Source: JAVXAG01 sp036660615
GTDB taxonomy: Bacteria > Bacillota > Clostridia > Peptostreptococcales > Anaerovoracaceae
Length of the DNA stretch: 26,324 bases
NCBI GenBank assembly: GCA_036660615.1
Contig: JAVXAG010000009.1
Span: 1 to 26,324 of the forward strand
Direction of reading: 5' to 3'
Shown here: one piece after another, positions 1 to 6,083 of the stretch
How positions within the stretch are numbered: position 1 is the stretch's first letter
Layout: each line of letters begins with the position of its first letter
Translations under genes and position numbers: made by a program
The notes under the pieces: model-generated
Seen by the model: only the letters and a program-made list of their open reading frames with translations
What the model was told of the DNA's origin: nothing
The model's database searches: none

Positions 1-273
1 CTGCTGCCAGCTTTTGCCAACATCTAAATTCTGATCGGAAGGATTTGTCCGTCCGAAAAAAAATGTTGTCATAAAGTGAAAAAAATGTTGTCTTTTTGAC
101 AACAAAAAATTGAAAACGGACAACAAATCCCACAATATGTAAAAAAGGAAGGTAAAAGACCGCAAGCGACTTTTACCCACATATTGCCAGAAAACGGAAG
201 GCAAAAGCCCCAAATGGCATAAGCCTTGCAATCAGTGGCTTTGGGGCAAGGCTGCTGCCAGCTTTTGCCAACA
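1..273. repeat. 22-bp direct repeat, copies at 1-22 and 252-273
   Basis: Both copies are identical over 22 bp (beginning ctgctgccag and ending gccaaca) and start 251 bp apart. Similarity ends at once on the right (23 onward versus 274 onward). The left copy starts at the window edge, so the match may extend further left. The copies bracket the chain of inverted repeats. The family is not recognised, and two copies this far apart do not form a CRISPR array. Confidence 0.8.
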
Positions 274-286
274 CAACTAGTTGGCA
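41..286. repeat. Chain of inverted repeats (possible structured RNA or small palindromic element)
   Basis: Arms seen directly: 41-51 with 117-130 (11 bp, one 3-nt bulge) enclosing 86-92 with 98-104 (7 bp, loop of five T); 133-140 with 179-186 (8 bp) enclosing 151-158 with 170-177 (8 bp); 200-208 with 261-269 (9 bp) enclosing about 209-214 with 240-245, with an alternative pairing 222-229 with 246-253; and 266-272 with 280-286 (7 bp). Read on the minus strand, the 86-104 hairpin is followed by seven T, so it could act as a weak backup terminator. Function is unknown. Confidence 0.55.
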
Positions 287-378
287 TGGCTTTTGCTTCA
301 ACTTATCAACCCAAAAGAACCCAAAAGCTTAGACATGGCACCCCTTGCCGTTTTTACCCCAAAAGTTCCCAGATTCAA

Positions 379-415
379 TAAAAACAAAAAGCAGTAGCGG
401 TTCAATAACCGCTAC
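379..415 (-). terminator. Rho-independent terminator of the cysteine-rich gene
   Basis: A perfect 9-bp stem (394-402 with 407-415, 4-nt loop) is followed on the minus strand by a T-rich tract over 393-379. It lies about 76 nt past the stop codon of the minus-strand gene and points the right way for it. Confidence 0.85.
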
Positions 416-490
416 CACATTTTCATCTTATACTAAGTTGGCAAGCGCATTTTAACATGTGTAATTACCAACTTTTTTGTTAGAATGGAG

Positions 491-1878
491 TTACCAACTG
501 CAACCATTGAAACCGTTAAATTGGCAACAAAGCATTTCGTGTGTCTTGCGGCAAGATGGGCATTCATCGGAAGAATCACCATTGTTGCAGTTTGAACAAT
601 TGTTATTACAATTTGAATTGTTGTTATTGCAACCACAGTTATCACTGCATTGATTGCAAAGTGCTAAATCATCACATGGCAACATAACTTGTTCTGCATT
701 TGTTTTGAATAGTGTTTGTCTAGTCACTTGAAGTTCTACAGTTGGTTCAATAACCAATTTACCACAAAGAGTTACAGAACAGCCTTCATTTCCACAAGAA
801 GTTATAGATGGCATTAATAAACTACCAATTGCATCAAATTGGAAATTGATAACTGGAGCCATACCGTCTACGGTGCATGGTAAGCTGATACAAGGAATTG
901 CAAAAGTTGAGCAGCCTGAGATTTCAATTGGAATACTTCCTTTTGAGGAAATACACAATCTGAATTTTTTGCAGGAGCCACATCCATAAGCAGTACCCTT
1001 TATTACAACAGATATTTTACCAATCCAAGGGCCAACATCTTCAATCATGAAATATCCAGGGGAGGACAAGCCCTTTTCACTACAACTGCATTTTGAAACA
1101 TTTGGCATTAAATCACTTGTTCCAGCTAGGTATCTTTCGTTAAATACAGTTACGGCATCAACATTATAGCCGTTTACTGTAACATTGTTTGGACCTAATT
1201 CGTTAGGGCAGTATAAATCAAAGTCGCTGACAATTACTTCGCTGCTATCGATGGAAAAAGTCATATCTTCGTCCACCTCGGATCCACAGTTGCAAGTACA
1301 GTTACATGTGCAGTTACAATTACATCCACCGCCACAACCGTTGCCACCGCCACAACCGTTGCCACCGCCACAACCGTTGCCACCGCCGCAACTATTGCCA
1401 CCGCCACAACCATTGCCACCGCTGCAACTATTGCCGCCACAACTATTGCCACCGCCACAACCATTGCCGCCGCAACCATTGCCGCTGCAACTATTGCCAC
1501 CGCCACAACCATTGCCGCCGCAACCATTGTTACCGCCACAACCATTGCCACTGCCGCAACCACAGCTACCGCCACAACCGTTGTCGCAGTCACATTCATT
1601 TGAAAAAGATAGCTTCTGAACAANNNNNNNNNNNNNNNNNNNNNNNNNNNNNNNNNNNNNNNNNNNNNNNNNNNNNNNNNNNNNNNNNNNNNNNNNNNNN
1701 NNNNNNNNNNNNNNNNNNNNNNNCCGCCACAACCGTTGTCGCAGTCACATTCATTTGAAAAAGATAGCTTCTGAACAAAGTATGTTGGATTCGTTTCAAA
1801 ATCAATCATAATCGGAGAAGACACACCATGCTCTGCTGAAAATATTTTGTTAAGATATACTAAAGAATCATTACACAT
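491..1878 (-). CDS. Cysteine-rich protein with Gly-Asn-Cys repeats, function unknown (split by an assembly gap)
   Basis: Not recognised. As given, the gene is interrupted by 100 N (1624-1723), and the two parts are in different frames. The same 55 bp lie at 1569-1623 and 1724-1778. Merging them (removing 155 nt) joins the frames into one protein of about 410 residues. The start is ATG at 1878, with GAGGT at 1892-1888 nine nt upstream. A GTG at 1884 is too close to that site. Layout of the merged protein: residues 1-41 ordinary sequence; about 42-148 a low-complexity stretch of 5- or 6-residue units (NGCGG, GGGNSC) with 25 Cys, ending in alternating Cys; about 149-349 a probably beta-rich domain with a dozen Cys, several as CxC or CxxC; and the last 61 residues Asn/Cys-rich with 13 Cys. 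No signal peptide or membrane segment is visible. A disulphide-crosslinked structural role, for example on spores, is a guess from composition. Metal binding is an alternative. A terminator follows at 379-415. Confidence 0.75.
1326..1565 (-). repeat. 15/18-bp tandem repeat inside the cysteine-rich gene
   Basis: Fourteen consecutive units of 18 or 15 bp can be laid out from 1326 to 1565. On the plus strand they are ccaccgccacaaccgttg and variants, and each encodes a 6- or 5-residue Gly/Asn/Ser/Cys unit on the minus strand. The first three units (1326-1379) are identical. Later ones differ by point changes and by loss of one codon. Unit size is always a multiple of three, so copy-number change keeps the frame. 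Long plus-strand proline-rich and His/Arg-rich frames over it are shadows. Confidence 0.9.
1569..1778. other. Assembly gap (100 N at 1624-1723) flanked by a duplicated 55-bp contig end
   Basis: The N run is exactly 100 long, the usual placeholder for unknown length. The 55 bp before it (1569-1623) and the 55 bp after it (1724-1778) are identical base for base. Two contigs that share exactly one k-mer at their ends would look like this. The simplest reading is that they overlap and should be merged, which also repairs the reading frame of the gene they cut. A real short duplication or extra repeat copies cannot be excluded. Confidence 0.88.
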
Positions 1879-1901
1879 TTTCACATTACCTCACTTATTG
1901 T

Positions 1902-1930
1902 TTTATAGTGTAAACACCATGTATTTACAA
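1902..1930 (-). promoter_or_regulatory. Candidate housekeeping promoter of the cysteine-rich gene
   Basis: On the minus strand TTGTAA (1930-1925) and TATAAA (1907-1902) are 17 nt apart, close to the sigma-A consensus. The predicted start near 1895 gives a leader of about 17 nt that just includes the GAGGT site. Called by eye in AT-rich DNA. It competes with the sporulation-type candidate upstream. Confidence 0.35.
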
Positions 1931-1956
1931 AGAAAATTTGGCAGTAAAGCCTTTAT

Positions 1957-1984
1957 TATTGTATGCAAAAGGTATTGGAATGGT
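1957..1984 (-). promoter_or_regulatory. Candidate mother-cell (sigma-K/sigma-E type) promoter of the cysteine-rich gene
   Basis: The minus strand reads CATACAATA at 1965-1957, which fits the sigma-K -10 form CATAnnnTA and the sigma-E form CATACAnT. Sixteen nt upstream is ACC (1984-1982), which fits the short sigma-K -35 AC element. The leader would be about 70 nt. If real, the gene would be made in the mother cell during sporulation, which would suit a spore-surface protein. Single-site motif match only. Confidence 0.3.
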
Positions 1985-2090
1985 ACTGACATATTTATGT
2001 GAAAAGCATATCTAGAAGGGTATTTTTATAAAGCAACTATATGTAGTGGTCGGCACAAAAGAGTGCTACTTTTTTTATAAAATAATCAAA

Positions 2091-2100
2091 AAAGTGGAGC
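2091..2100 (+). promoter_or_regulatory. Outlying MraZ-type box
   Basis: AAAGTGGAGC matches the first of the three boxes at the mraZ promoter in nine of ten positions (AAAGTGGGGC). It starts 42 bp upstream of that box, about four helical turns, so it would face the same side of the DNA. It may be an auxiliary MraZ contact or chance. Confidence 0.4.
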
Positions 2101-2128
2101 AAAATTAGCATAAATTAAGGCGATTTTA

Positions 2129-2157
2129 TTGAAAAGTGGGGCAAAGTGGTGTATAGT
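2129..2157 (+). promoter_or_regulatory. mraZ (dcw cluster) sigma-A promoter
   Basis: TTGAAA at 2129-2134 and TATAGT at 2152-2157 are separated by 17 nt. Each is one or two changes from consensus. Transcription would begin near 2164, giving a leader of about 40 nt before the mraZ start at 2203. The three MraZ boxes overlap the -35 end, the whole spacer and the -10, a layout expected for autorepression. Confidence 0.7.
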
Positions 2158-2162
2158 GGTGA
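2133..2162 (+). promoter_or_regulatory. MraZ operator: three contiguous 10-bp direct repeats
   Basis: AAAGTGGGGC, AAAGTGGTGT and ATAGTGGTGA run head to tail with an exact 10-bp period, all sharing the core AGTGG. MraZ is known to bind short GTGG/TGGG-type direct repeats spaced by one helical turn upstream of its own gene (E. coli, Mycoplasma). The position over the promoter of the first gene of the cluster supports negative autoregulation of the operon. Confidence 0.8.
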
Positions 2163-2202
2163 CAGAATCCAAAATTATAGTAGGGATAGGAGGCATGATT
2201 TT

Positions 2203-2634
2203 ATGTTTATGGGAACATATTACAATTCAATAGACCTAAAAAATAGAGTCATCGTGCCTTCAAAACACAGAGATTTGCTTGGAGGAAAATGTATAGTTAC
2301 CAAAGGACTAGATATGTGCCTATACATTTACTCACTAGATGATTGGGAAAAACAGATGGAAAAAATCAGCGTGTTGCCAGAGTCAGATCCTAAAATTAGA
2401 GCATTTATAAGACATTTTTGTGCAAACGCAAGCGAGTGCGAAATAGATAAACAGGGAAGAATAACAATTCCAACGGAATTGAAAGAATATGCCAATATAG
2501 ACAAAGACTTAGTAACAATGGGAGCAATGAAAAAAATAGAAATTTGGAGCAAAGAAAAATGGGATGCGCCAGATAACGAAAACAAAATGGATACAAATGA
2601 ATTTGCTGATTCGTTAGCGTCATACAATTTCTAA
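2203..2634 (+). CDS. mraZ: Transcriptional regulator MraZ
   Basis: First gene of the dcw cluster and, by family, a DNA-binding repressor of that cluster that forms a ring of subunits. The protein is 143 residues, normal for MraZ, with the two expected AbrB-like halves. Each carries the DxxxR signature: D11-L-K-N-R15 in the first half and D82-K-Q-G-R86 in the second. The start is ATG 2203 (protein begins MFMGTYYNSID), chosen because AGGAGG at 2188-2193 is nine nt upstream and family members begin this way. The frame stays open back to 2146, but that would place the coding start inside the promoter. Its likely binding sites are at 2133-2162. rsmH follows after 9 nt. Confidence 0.95.
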   Translation: MFMGTYYNSIDLKNRVIVPSKHRDLLGGKCIVTKGLDMCLYIYSLDDWEKQMEKISVLPESDPKIRAFIRHFCANASECEIDKQGRITIPTELKEYANIDKDLVTMGAMKKIEIWSKEKWDAPDNENKMDTNEFADSLASYNF

Positions 2635-2643
2635 GGGGGAAAT

Positions 2644-3579
2644 ATGGAGTTTAAACATACTTCGGTATTATTCGAAGAGAGTATAAGTAACTTGAACATA
2701 AACCCTGATGGAATATATGTTGATGGGACCCTTGGTGGAGGTGGACATGCTTCAGGCATATGCGAAAAACTGTCGCCAGAAGGAACATTAATAGGTATTG
2801 ACAGAGATAAAGATGCACTTGATGCAGCAGCAACTAGATTAGAATCATATAATTGCAAAAAAATATTTGTGCAGAACAATTATTCAAATATTAAAGACAT
2901 TTTAAGAGAACTAGAAATAGACAAAATAGATGGTGCATTATTAGACTTGGGAGTTTCATCATTCCAATTAGATAACCACAAAAGGGGTTTCTCATATATG
3001 CAAGATGCACCGCTGGATATGCGAATGAACCAAGATGATTCATTTACAGCATATGACGTAGTGAACAATTACGATGCAAAAGAATTGACCAGAATAATTA
3101 CCAGATATGGTGAGGAAAAATGGTCATCAAGAGTGGCAAACTTTATTGTGAACAAAAGAAAAGACAAGCCTATTGAAACCACATTTGAACTTGTAGATGT
3201 AATCAAGGCAGCAATACCAGCTTCTGCAAGACGAGATGGGCCTCATCCAGCCAAGAGGACTTTTCAAGCAATAAGGATAGAAGTCAACGATGAATTGGGG
3301 CAACTAGAAAGAGCAGTAGATGAATTTTGTGACGTTTTAGGAGTTGGAGGACGACTATGCGTGATTACCTTCCATTCACTGGAAGATAGAATAACAAAAG
3401 AAATAATTATAAAAAGGGCAAATCCATGTACCTGCCCAAAAGAATTTCCTGTATGCATTTGCGGAAAAGTAGCGGATATTAAAAAAATATCCAGAAAGCC
3501 GATTATTGCATCAAAAAAAGAATTAGAAGAAAATCCAAGAGCACGAAGTGCAAAATTGAGAGTATGCGAAAAGATATAG
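2644..3579 (+). CDS. rsmH: 16S rRNA (cytosine-1402-N4)-methyltransferase RsmH (MraW)
   Basis: Methylates N4 of C1402 in the ribosomal decoding centre using S-adenosylmethionine. At 311 residues it has the usual length. The SAM-binding loop GTLGGGGH starts at residue 28, followed by GIDRDKDAL, then DGALLDLGVSSFQLD and the family blocks DMRM, HPAKRTFQAIRI and FHSLEDR, all intact. A purine-rich SD (AAGGGGG) overlaps the mraZ stop. It is co-transcribed with mraZ, the standard gene order. A 40-nt spacer leads to ftsL. Confidence 0.97.
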   Translation: MEFKHTSVLFEESISNLNINPDGIYVDGTLGGGGHASGICEKLSPEGTLIGIDRDKDALDAAATRLESYNCKKIFVQNNYSNIKDILRELEIDKIDGALLDLGVSSFQLDNHKRGFSYMQDAPLDMRMNQDDSFTAYDVVNNYDAKELTRIITRYGEEKWSSRVANFIVNKRKDKPIETTFELVDVIKAAIPASARRDGPHPAKRTFQAIRIEVNDELGQLERAVDEFCDVLGVGGRLCVITFHSLEDRITKEIIIKRANPCTCPKEFPVCICGKVADIKKISRKPIIASKKELEENPRARSAKLRVCEKI

Positions 3580-3619
3580 ATTATATCCAAAGTTTGAAAT
3601 TTATTGATGGAGGCCTAAG

Positions 3620-3946
3620 ATGTTAAATAGCGACAAGAAAAAAATAATATTCACAACCTTAATTGTAGGAGCCGTATGCATTTTTATTGTTGTCATTGCA
3701 GCGTATTCAGCACAACTGCGATGCCAAAACAATGATTTGATTAGAGCAAACAGCACATTGCAAGGTGAAATCGATATACTGAGCGTAAAGATTAAGAGCA
3801 ACAACAATATTGAGTATATAGAAAAAGTTGCCGTCAACAAATTGGGAATGGTTTATCCTACAGCAAGCGATTGCATTTATGTAACCAATGATGATAAGCC
3901 AGGTGGAAATTTTGCATCAGTAATAAAAGAACAGGCATATAACTAA
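3620..3946 (+). CDS. ftsL: Cell division protein FtsL (septum formation initiator-like)
   Basis: A bitopic divisome protein of 108 residues: short basic cytoplasmic tail (DKKK), one membrane span at about residues 9-29, then a heptad-like coiled-coil stretch to about 60 and a short extracytoplasmic end. By family it pairs with DivIC/FtsB and FtsQ/DivIB to activate septal synthesis by FtsW and the class B PBP. Sequence alone cannot split FtsL from DivIC-type proteins. The position between rsmH and the PBP gene identifies it as FtsL. SD GGAGG at 3609-3613 is six nt before the ATG. An intrinsic terminator lies about 35 nt past the stop. Confidence 0.85.
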   Translation: MLNSDKKKIIFTTLIVGAVCIFIVVIAAYSAQLRCQNNDLIRANSTLQGEIDILSVKIKSNNNIEYIEKVAVNKLGMVYPTASDCIYVTNDDKPGGNFASVIKEQAYN

Positions 3947-3980
3947 CTAGAAAAAATATAATAATTTCATATACAAAAAT

Positions 3981-4024
3981 AGCCAGACAACTTAATAATC
4001 ATATTTGTTGGTCTGGCTTTTTAT
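3981..4024 (+). terminator. Intrinsic terminator between ftsL and the PBP gene
   Basis: AGCCAGAC (3981-3988) pairs with GTCTGGCT (4011-4018), with three more pairs possible across a one-base bulge, followed by a T-rich tail. This would end or attenuate the mraZ-rsmH-ftsL transcript. The PBP gene would then depend on read-through or on a promoter of its own, and no convincing one is visible in 4025-4068. Confidence 0.75.
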
Positions 4025-4079
4025 TTAAAATCATAAGCGTGAATTCGCTTCACCCCTTAGCCAGTTGTGGAGGTGAAAA

Positions 4080-6062
4080 ATGGCAAAAGTAAGCGTAAAA
4101 TACAAAAAAAGAGTAAGATTTGTTTTCGTAGTAATAATGATATTGCTAGGACTACTTTTGATGAGAACAGCTTGGATACAAATAGTAAAAGCCCAAGAAT
4201 ACAGCGGCATTGCTACAGAGCAACAGACAAGCGACATACCAATAGAAGCCAAAAGAGGATCACTTCTAGACAGAAATGGTCAAGCACTTGCAACTAGTGC
4301 TACTTGTTATACCCTTTGGGTGCGACCATCTCAACTTGCTGAGAACAATACGCAAGCAGAGATAGAAAAAACAGTAGAAAATTTGTCTAATATTTTGGAT
4401 ATGGATAAAAAAGATGTCAAAGAAAAGATGACTAGGAAACAAGCGCTAGTCAAAATAGATAAATATCTTGATAAAGCTACAGCAGATAAAGTACGAAAAC
4501 TAGAAGTATCAGGGCTGGAATTATCAGAGGATACAAAGAGATATTATCCACTTGGAAATTTTGCGTCGCAATTGCTTGGAAGCGTAACAGACGACAATGT
4601 TGGAAGAACTGGAATAGAATTAGAATACGACCAGTATTTAAGTGGCATTGCGGGGAGATGGATAAAAAATACCGATTTGAATGGAGATACCTTATCATAT
4701 GGCGTAGAAAAGTATTACCAAGCAGAAGACGGTTTAAATGTGGTTTTATCCATAGATGAAGTAATTCAACACTATGTAGAAAAAGCGTTGACAAAGTCAA
4801 TGAAAGCCACACAAGCACTTAGGACAATGTGTCTAGTAATGGATCCAAAGACTGGCGATGTGCTGGCAATGGCAACTACACCGGGGTTTGATCCAAACGA
4901 TGCAACAGAACCAGATGGAAAAGCAAAGAAAAAAGCTTTTGATAAAATGTCATCAAATAAACAAGTAGATTATTTGAATCAAATGTGGAGAAACCCAATT
5001 GTCAGCGATACTTACGAGCCAGGTTCTACATTTAAATTGATAACTACTTCAGCTGCAATCGAAGAGGGGATCGCAAACAAGAACTCAATATATAATTGCA
5101 CAACATCGATTAAAGTAGCGGGTAGAACATTGCATTGTTGGAGCCCTGTTCCACATGGCGATCAAACATTAAAGCAGGCAGTAGGAAATTCTTGCAATCC
5201 AGTTCAAGTACAGCTAGCATTAGCTTTGGGCAAAGACAAATACTACAATTATTTGGATTTATTTGGAATTACAGACATAACAGGAATAGATTATCCGGGA
5301 GAAACTGGGGCAATTATTCAAGGAAAAGATAATATTGGACCGGTAGAATTGGCAACCATGGCATATGGGCAAGGAATTGCAGTTACACCTATACAATTAT
5401 TGACAGCAGTCTGTTCAATCGGAAATGATGGAATATTGATGCAGCCAAGACTAGTAAAAGAACTTACAGATTCAAATGGAAAAACAGTGAAAAAATTTGA
5501 TACCAATATTGTAAGGAGAGTTATGTCTTCTGCAACTGCAAAAGATATGGGTGAAATCATGGAGTTTGTAGTAGCCGAAGGTGGTGGCGGAAGTGCCAAA
5601 GTTTCCGGATTTAGAGTAGGCGGAAAGACAGGAACAGCAGATAAAGTAATAAATGGCGTGTACAGCACAAATACATATTCATCATTTATAGGTATGGCAC
5701 CAATGGATGATCCACAGATTGCTATATTGGTTGTAGTTGACAGTCCAAAAGGAATACACTTTGGAAGTTTGACTGCAGCACCAGCAGCAAAAGACGTCCT
5801 TGAAAGTACACTTAGATATATGGAGATTGCGCCACAATATACACAGAGTGAACAAAAAGATATGAACAACAAGTATGTTACAGTTCCAAATGTAACAAAA
5901 CAGGAATACAGTGAAGCTGCGGGAATATTAGCAGGCAAAGGATTAAAATATAAGGTTTCGCCAAAGACTACTAGTACCGATGATTTTACGGTAGTAGATC
6001 AGTATCCAAAAGCGGGTACAAAACTAAATAAAGGTGGAACAGTATATCTGTATAGGAAATAA
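4080..6062 (+). CDS. ftsI: Class B penicillin-binding protein (FtsI/SpoVD type) with a PASTA domain
   Basis: Septal peptidoglycan DD-transpeptidase, 660 residues. Order of parts: basic cytoplasmic tail, membrane anchor about 13-28, dimerisation/pedestal domain opening with KRGSLLDRNG, transpeptidase domain, and one C-terminal PASTA repeat (about 598-660, starting YVTVPNV). All three penicillin-binding motifs are present: S316-T-F-K319 with the catalytic serine, S371-C-N373, and K516-T-G. One PASTA repeat and this length resemble Bacillus SpoVD more than PBP2B. Only one class B PBP lies in the cluster, so it may be the vegetative enzyme, the sporulation enzyme or both. SD GGAGG at 4069-4073 is six nt before ATG. 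It works with FtsW, FtsL and FtsQ encoded in this window. Confidence 0.93.
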   Translation: MAKVSVKYKKRVRFVFVVIMILLGLLLMRTAWIQIVKAQEYSGIATEQQTSDIPIEAKRGSLLDRNGQALATSATCYTLWVRPSQLAENNTQAEIEKTVENLSNILDMDKKDVKEKMTRKQALVKIDKYLDKATADKVRKLEVSGLELSEDTKRYYPLGNFASQLLGSVTDDNVGRTGIELEYDQYLSGIAGRWIKNTDLNGDTLSYGVEKYYQAEDGLNVVLSIDEVIQHYVEKALTKSMKATQALRTMCLVMDPKTGDVLAMATTPGFDPNDATEPDGKAKKKAFDKMSSNKQVDYLNQMWRNPIVSDTYEPGSTFKLITTSAAIEEGIANKNSIYNCTTSIKVAGRTLHCWSPVPHGDQTLKQAVGNSCNPVQVQLALALGKDKYYNYLDLFGITDITGIDYPGETGAIIQGKDNIGPVELATMAYGQGIAVTPIQLLTAVCSIGNDGILMQPRLVKELTDSNGKTVKKFDTNIVRRVMSSATAKDMGEIMEFVVAEGGGGSAKVSGFRVGGKTGTADKVINGVYSTNTYSSFIGMAPMDDPQIAILVVVDSPKGIHFGSLTAAPAAKDVLESTLRYMEIAPQYTQSEQKDMNNKYVTVPNVTKQEYSEAAGILAGKGLKYKVSPKTTSTDDFTVVDQYPKAGTKLNKGGTVYLYRK

Positions 6063-6083
6063 ATTTAAAAGGTGATTTTATTC

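Larger units (their letters stand above)
1..490. other. Gene-free region with inverted repeats, downstream of the cysteine-rich gene
   Basis: No open frame here looks like a real gene. The longest, about 72 codons on the minus strand (69-287), has no Shine-Dalgarno site and reads through the repeats. The stretch contains a 22-bp direct repeat, at least three nested or adjacent inverted repeats between 41 and 286, and, at 379-415, a terminator for the minus-strand gene to its right. The words ggcaaaag and cttttgcc recur many times in both orientations. Confidence 0.7.
1879..2202. other. Divergent intergenic region between the cysteine-rich gene and mraZ
   Basis: About 320 bp without a gene. 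The left half holds candidate promoters for the minus-strand gene. The right half holds the mraZ promoter, three adjacent MraZ boxes, an outlying fourth box and the mraZ Shine-Dalgarno site. Around 2053-2073 a short GC-poor hairpin is followed by seven T on the plus strand. It is too weak to call a terminator. Confidence 0.7.

Noticed and set aside
69..287. Minus-strand frame of 72 codons
   Set aside because: No ribosome site, odd composition, and it runs through inverted repeats; probably chance.
435..474. Plus-strand terminator-like repeat (AAGTTGG...CCAACTT then T-run)
   Set aside because: The loop is 26 nt and no plus-strand gene lies upstream; likely chance.
1326..1565. Possible CRISPR array
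   Set aside because: Units are directly adjacent 15/18-mers without spacers and lie inside a coding frame.
1185..1619. Plus-strand frame encoding a proline/glutamine/leucine-rich protein
   Set aside because: It is the complement of the Cys-rich repeat; no Shine-Dalgarno, and composition comes wholly from the 18-bp repeat on the other strand.
1306..1758. Plus-strand His/Arg/Cys-rich frame crossing the N gap
   Set aside because: Shadow of the minus-strand repeat and dependent on undetermined bases.
1882..1884. GTG start for the cysteine-rich protein
   Set aside because: Only 3 nt from the GAGGT site; the ATG at 1878 has proper 9-nt spacing.
2146..2202. N-terminal extension of MraZ from an upstream ATG
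   Set aside because: It would start inside the promoter/operator; the SD at 2188-2193 and family N-terminus fit the ATG at 2203.
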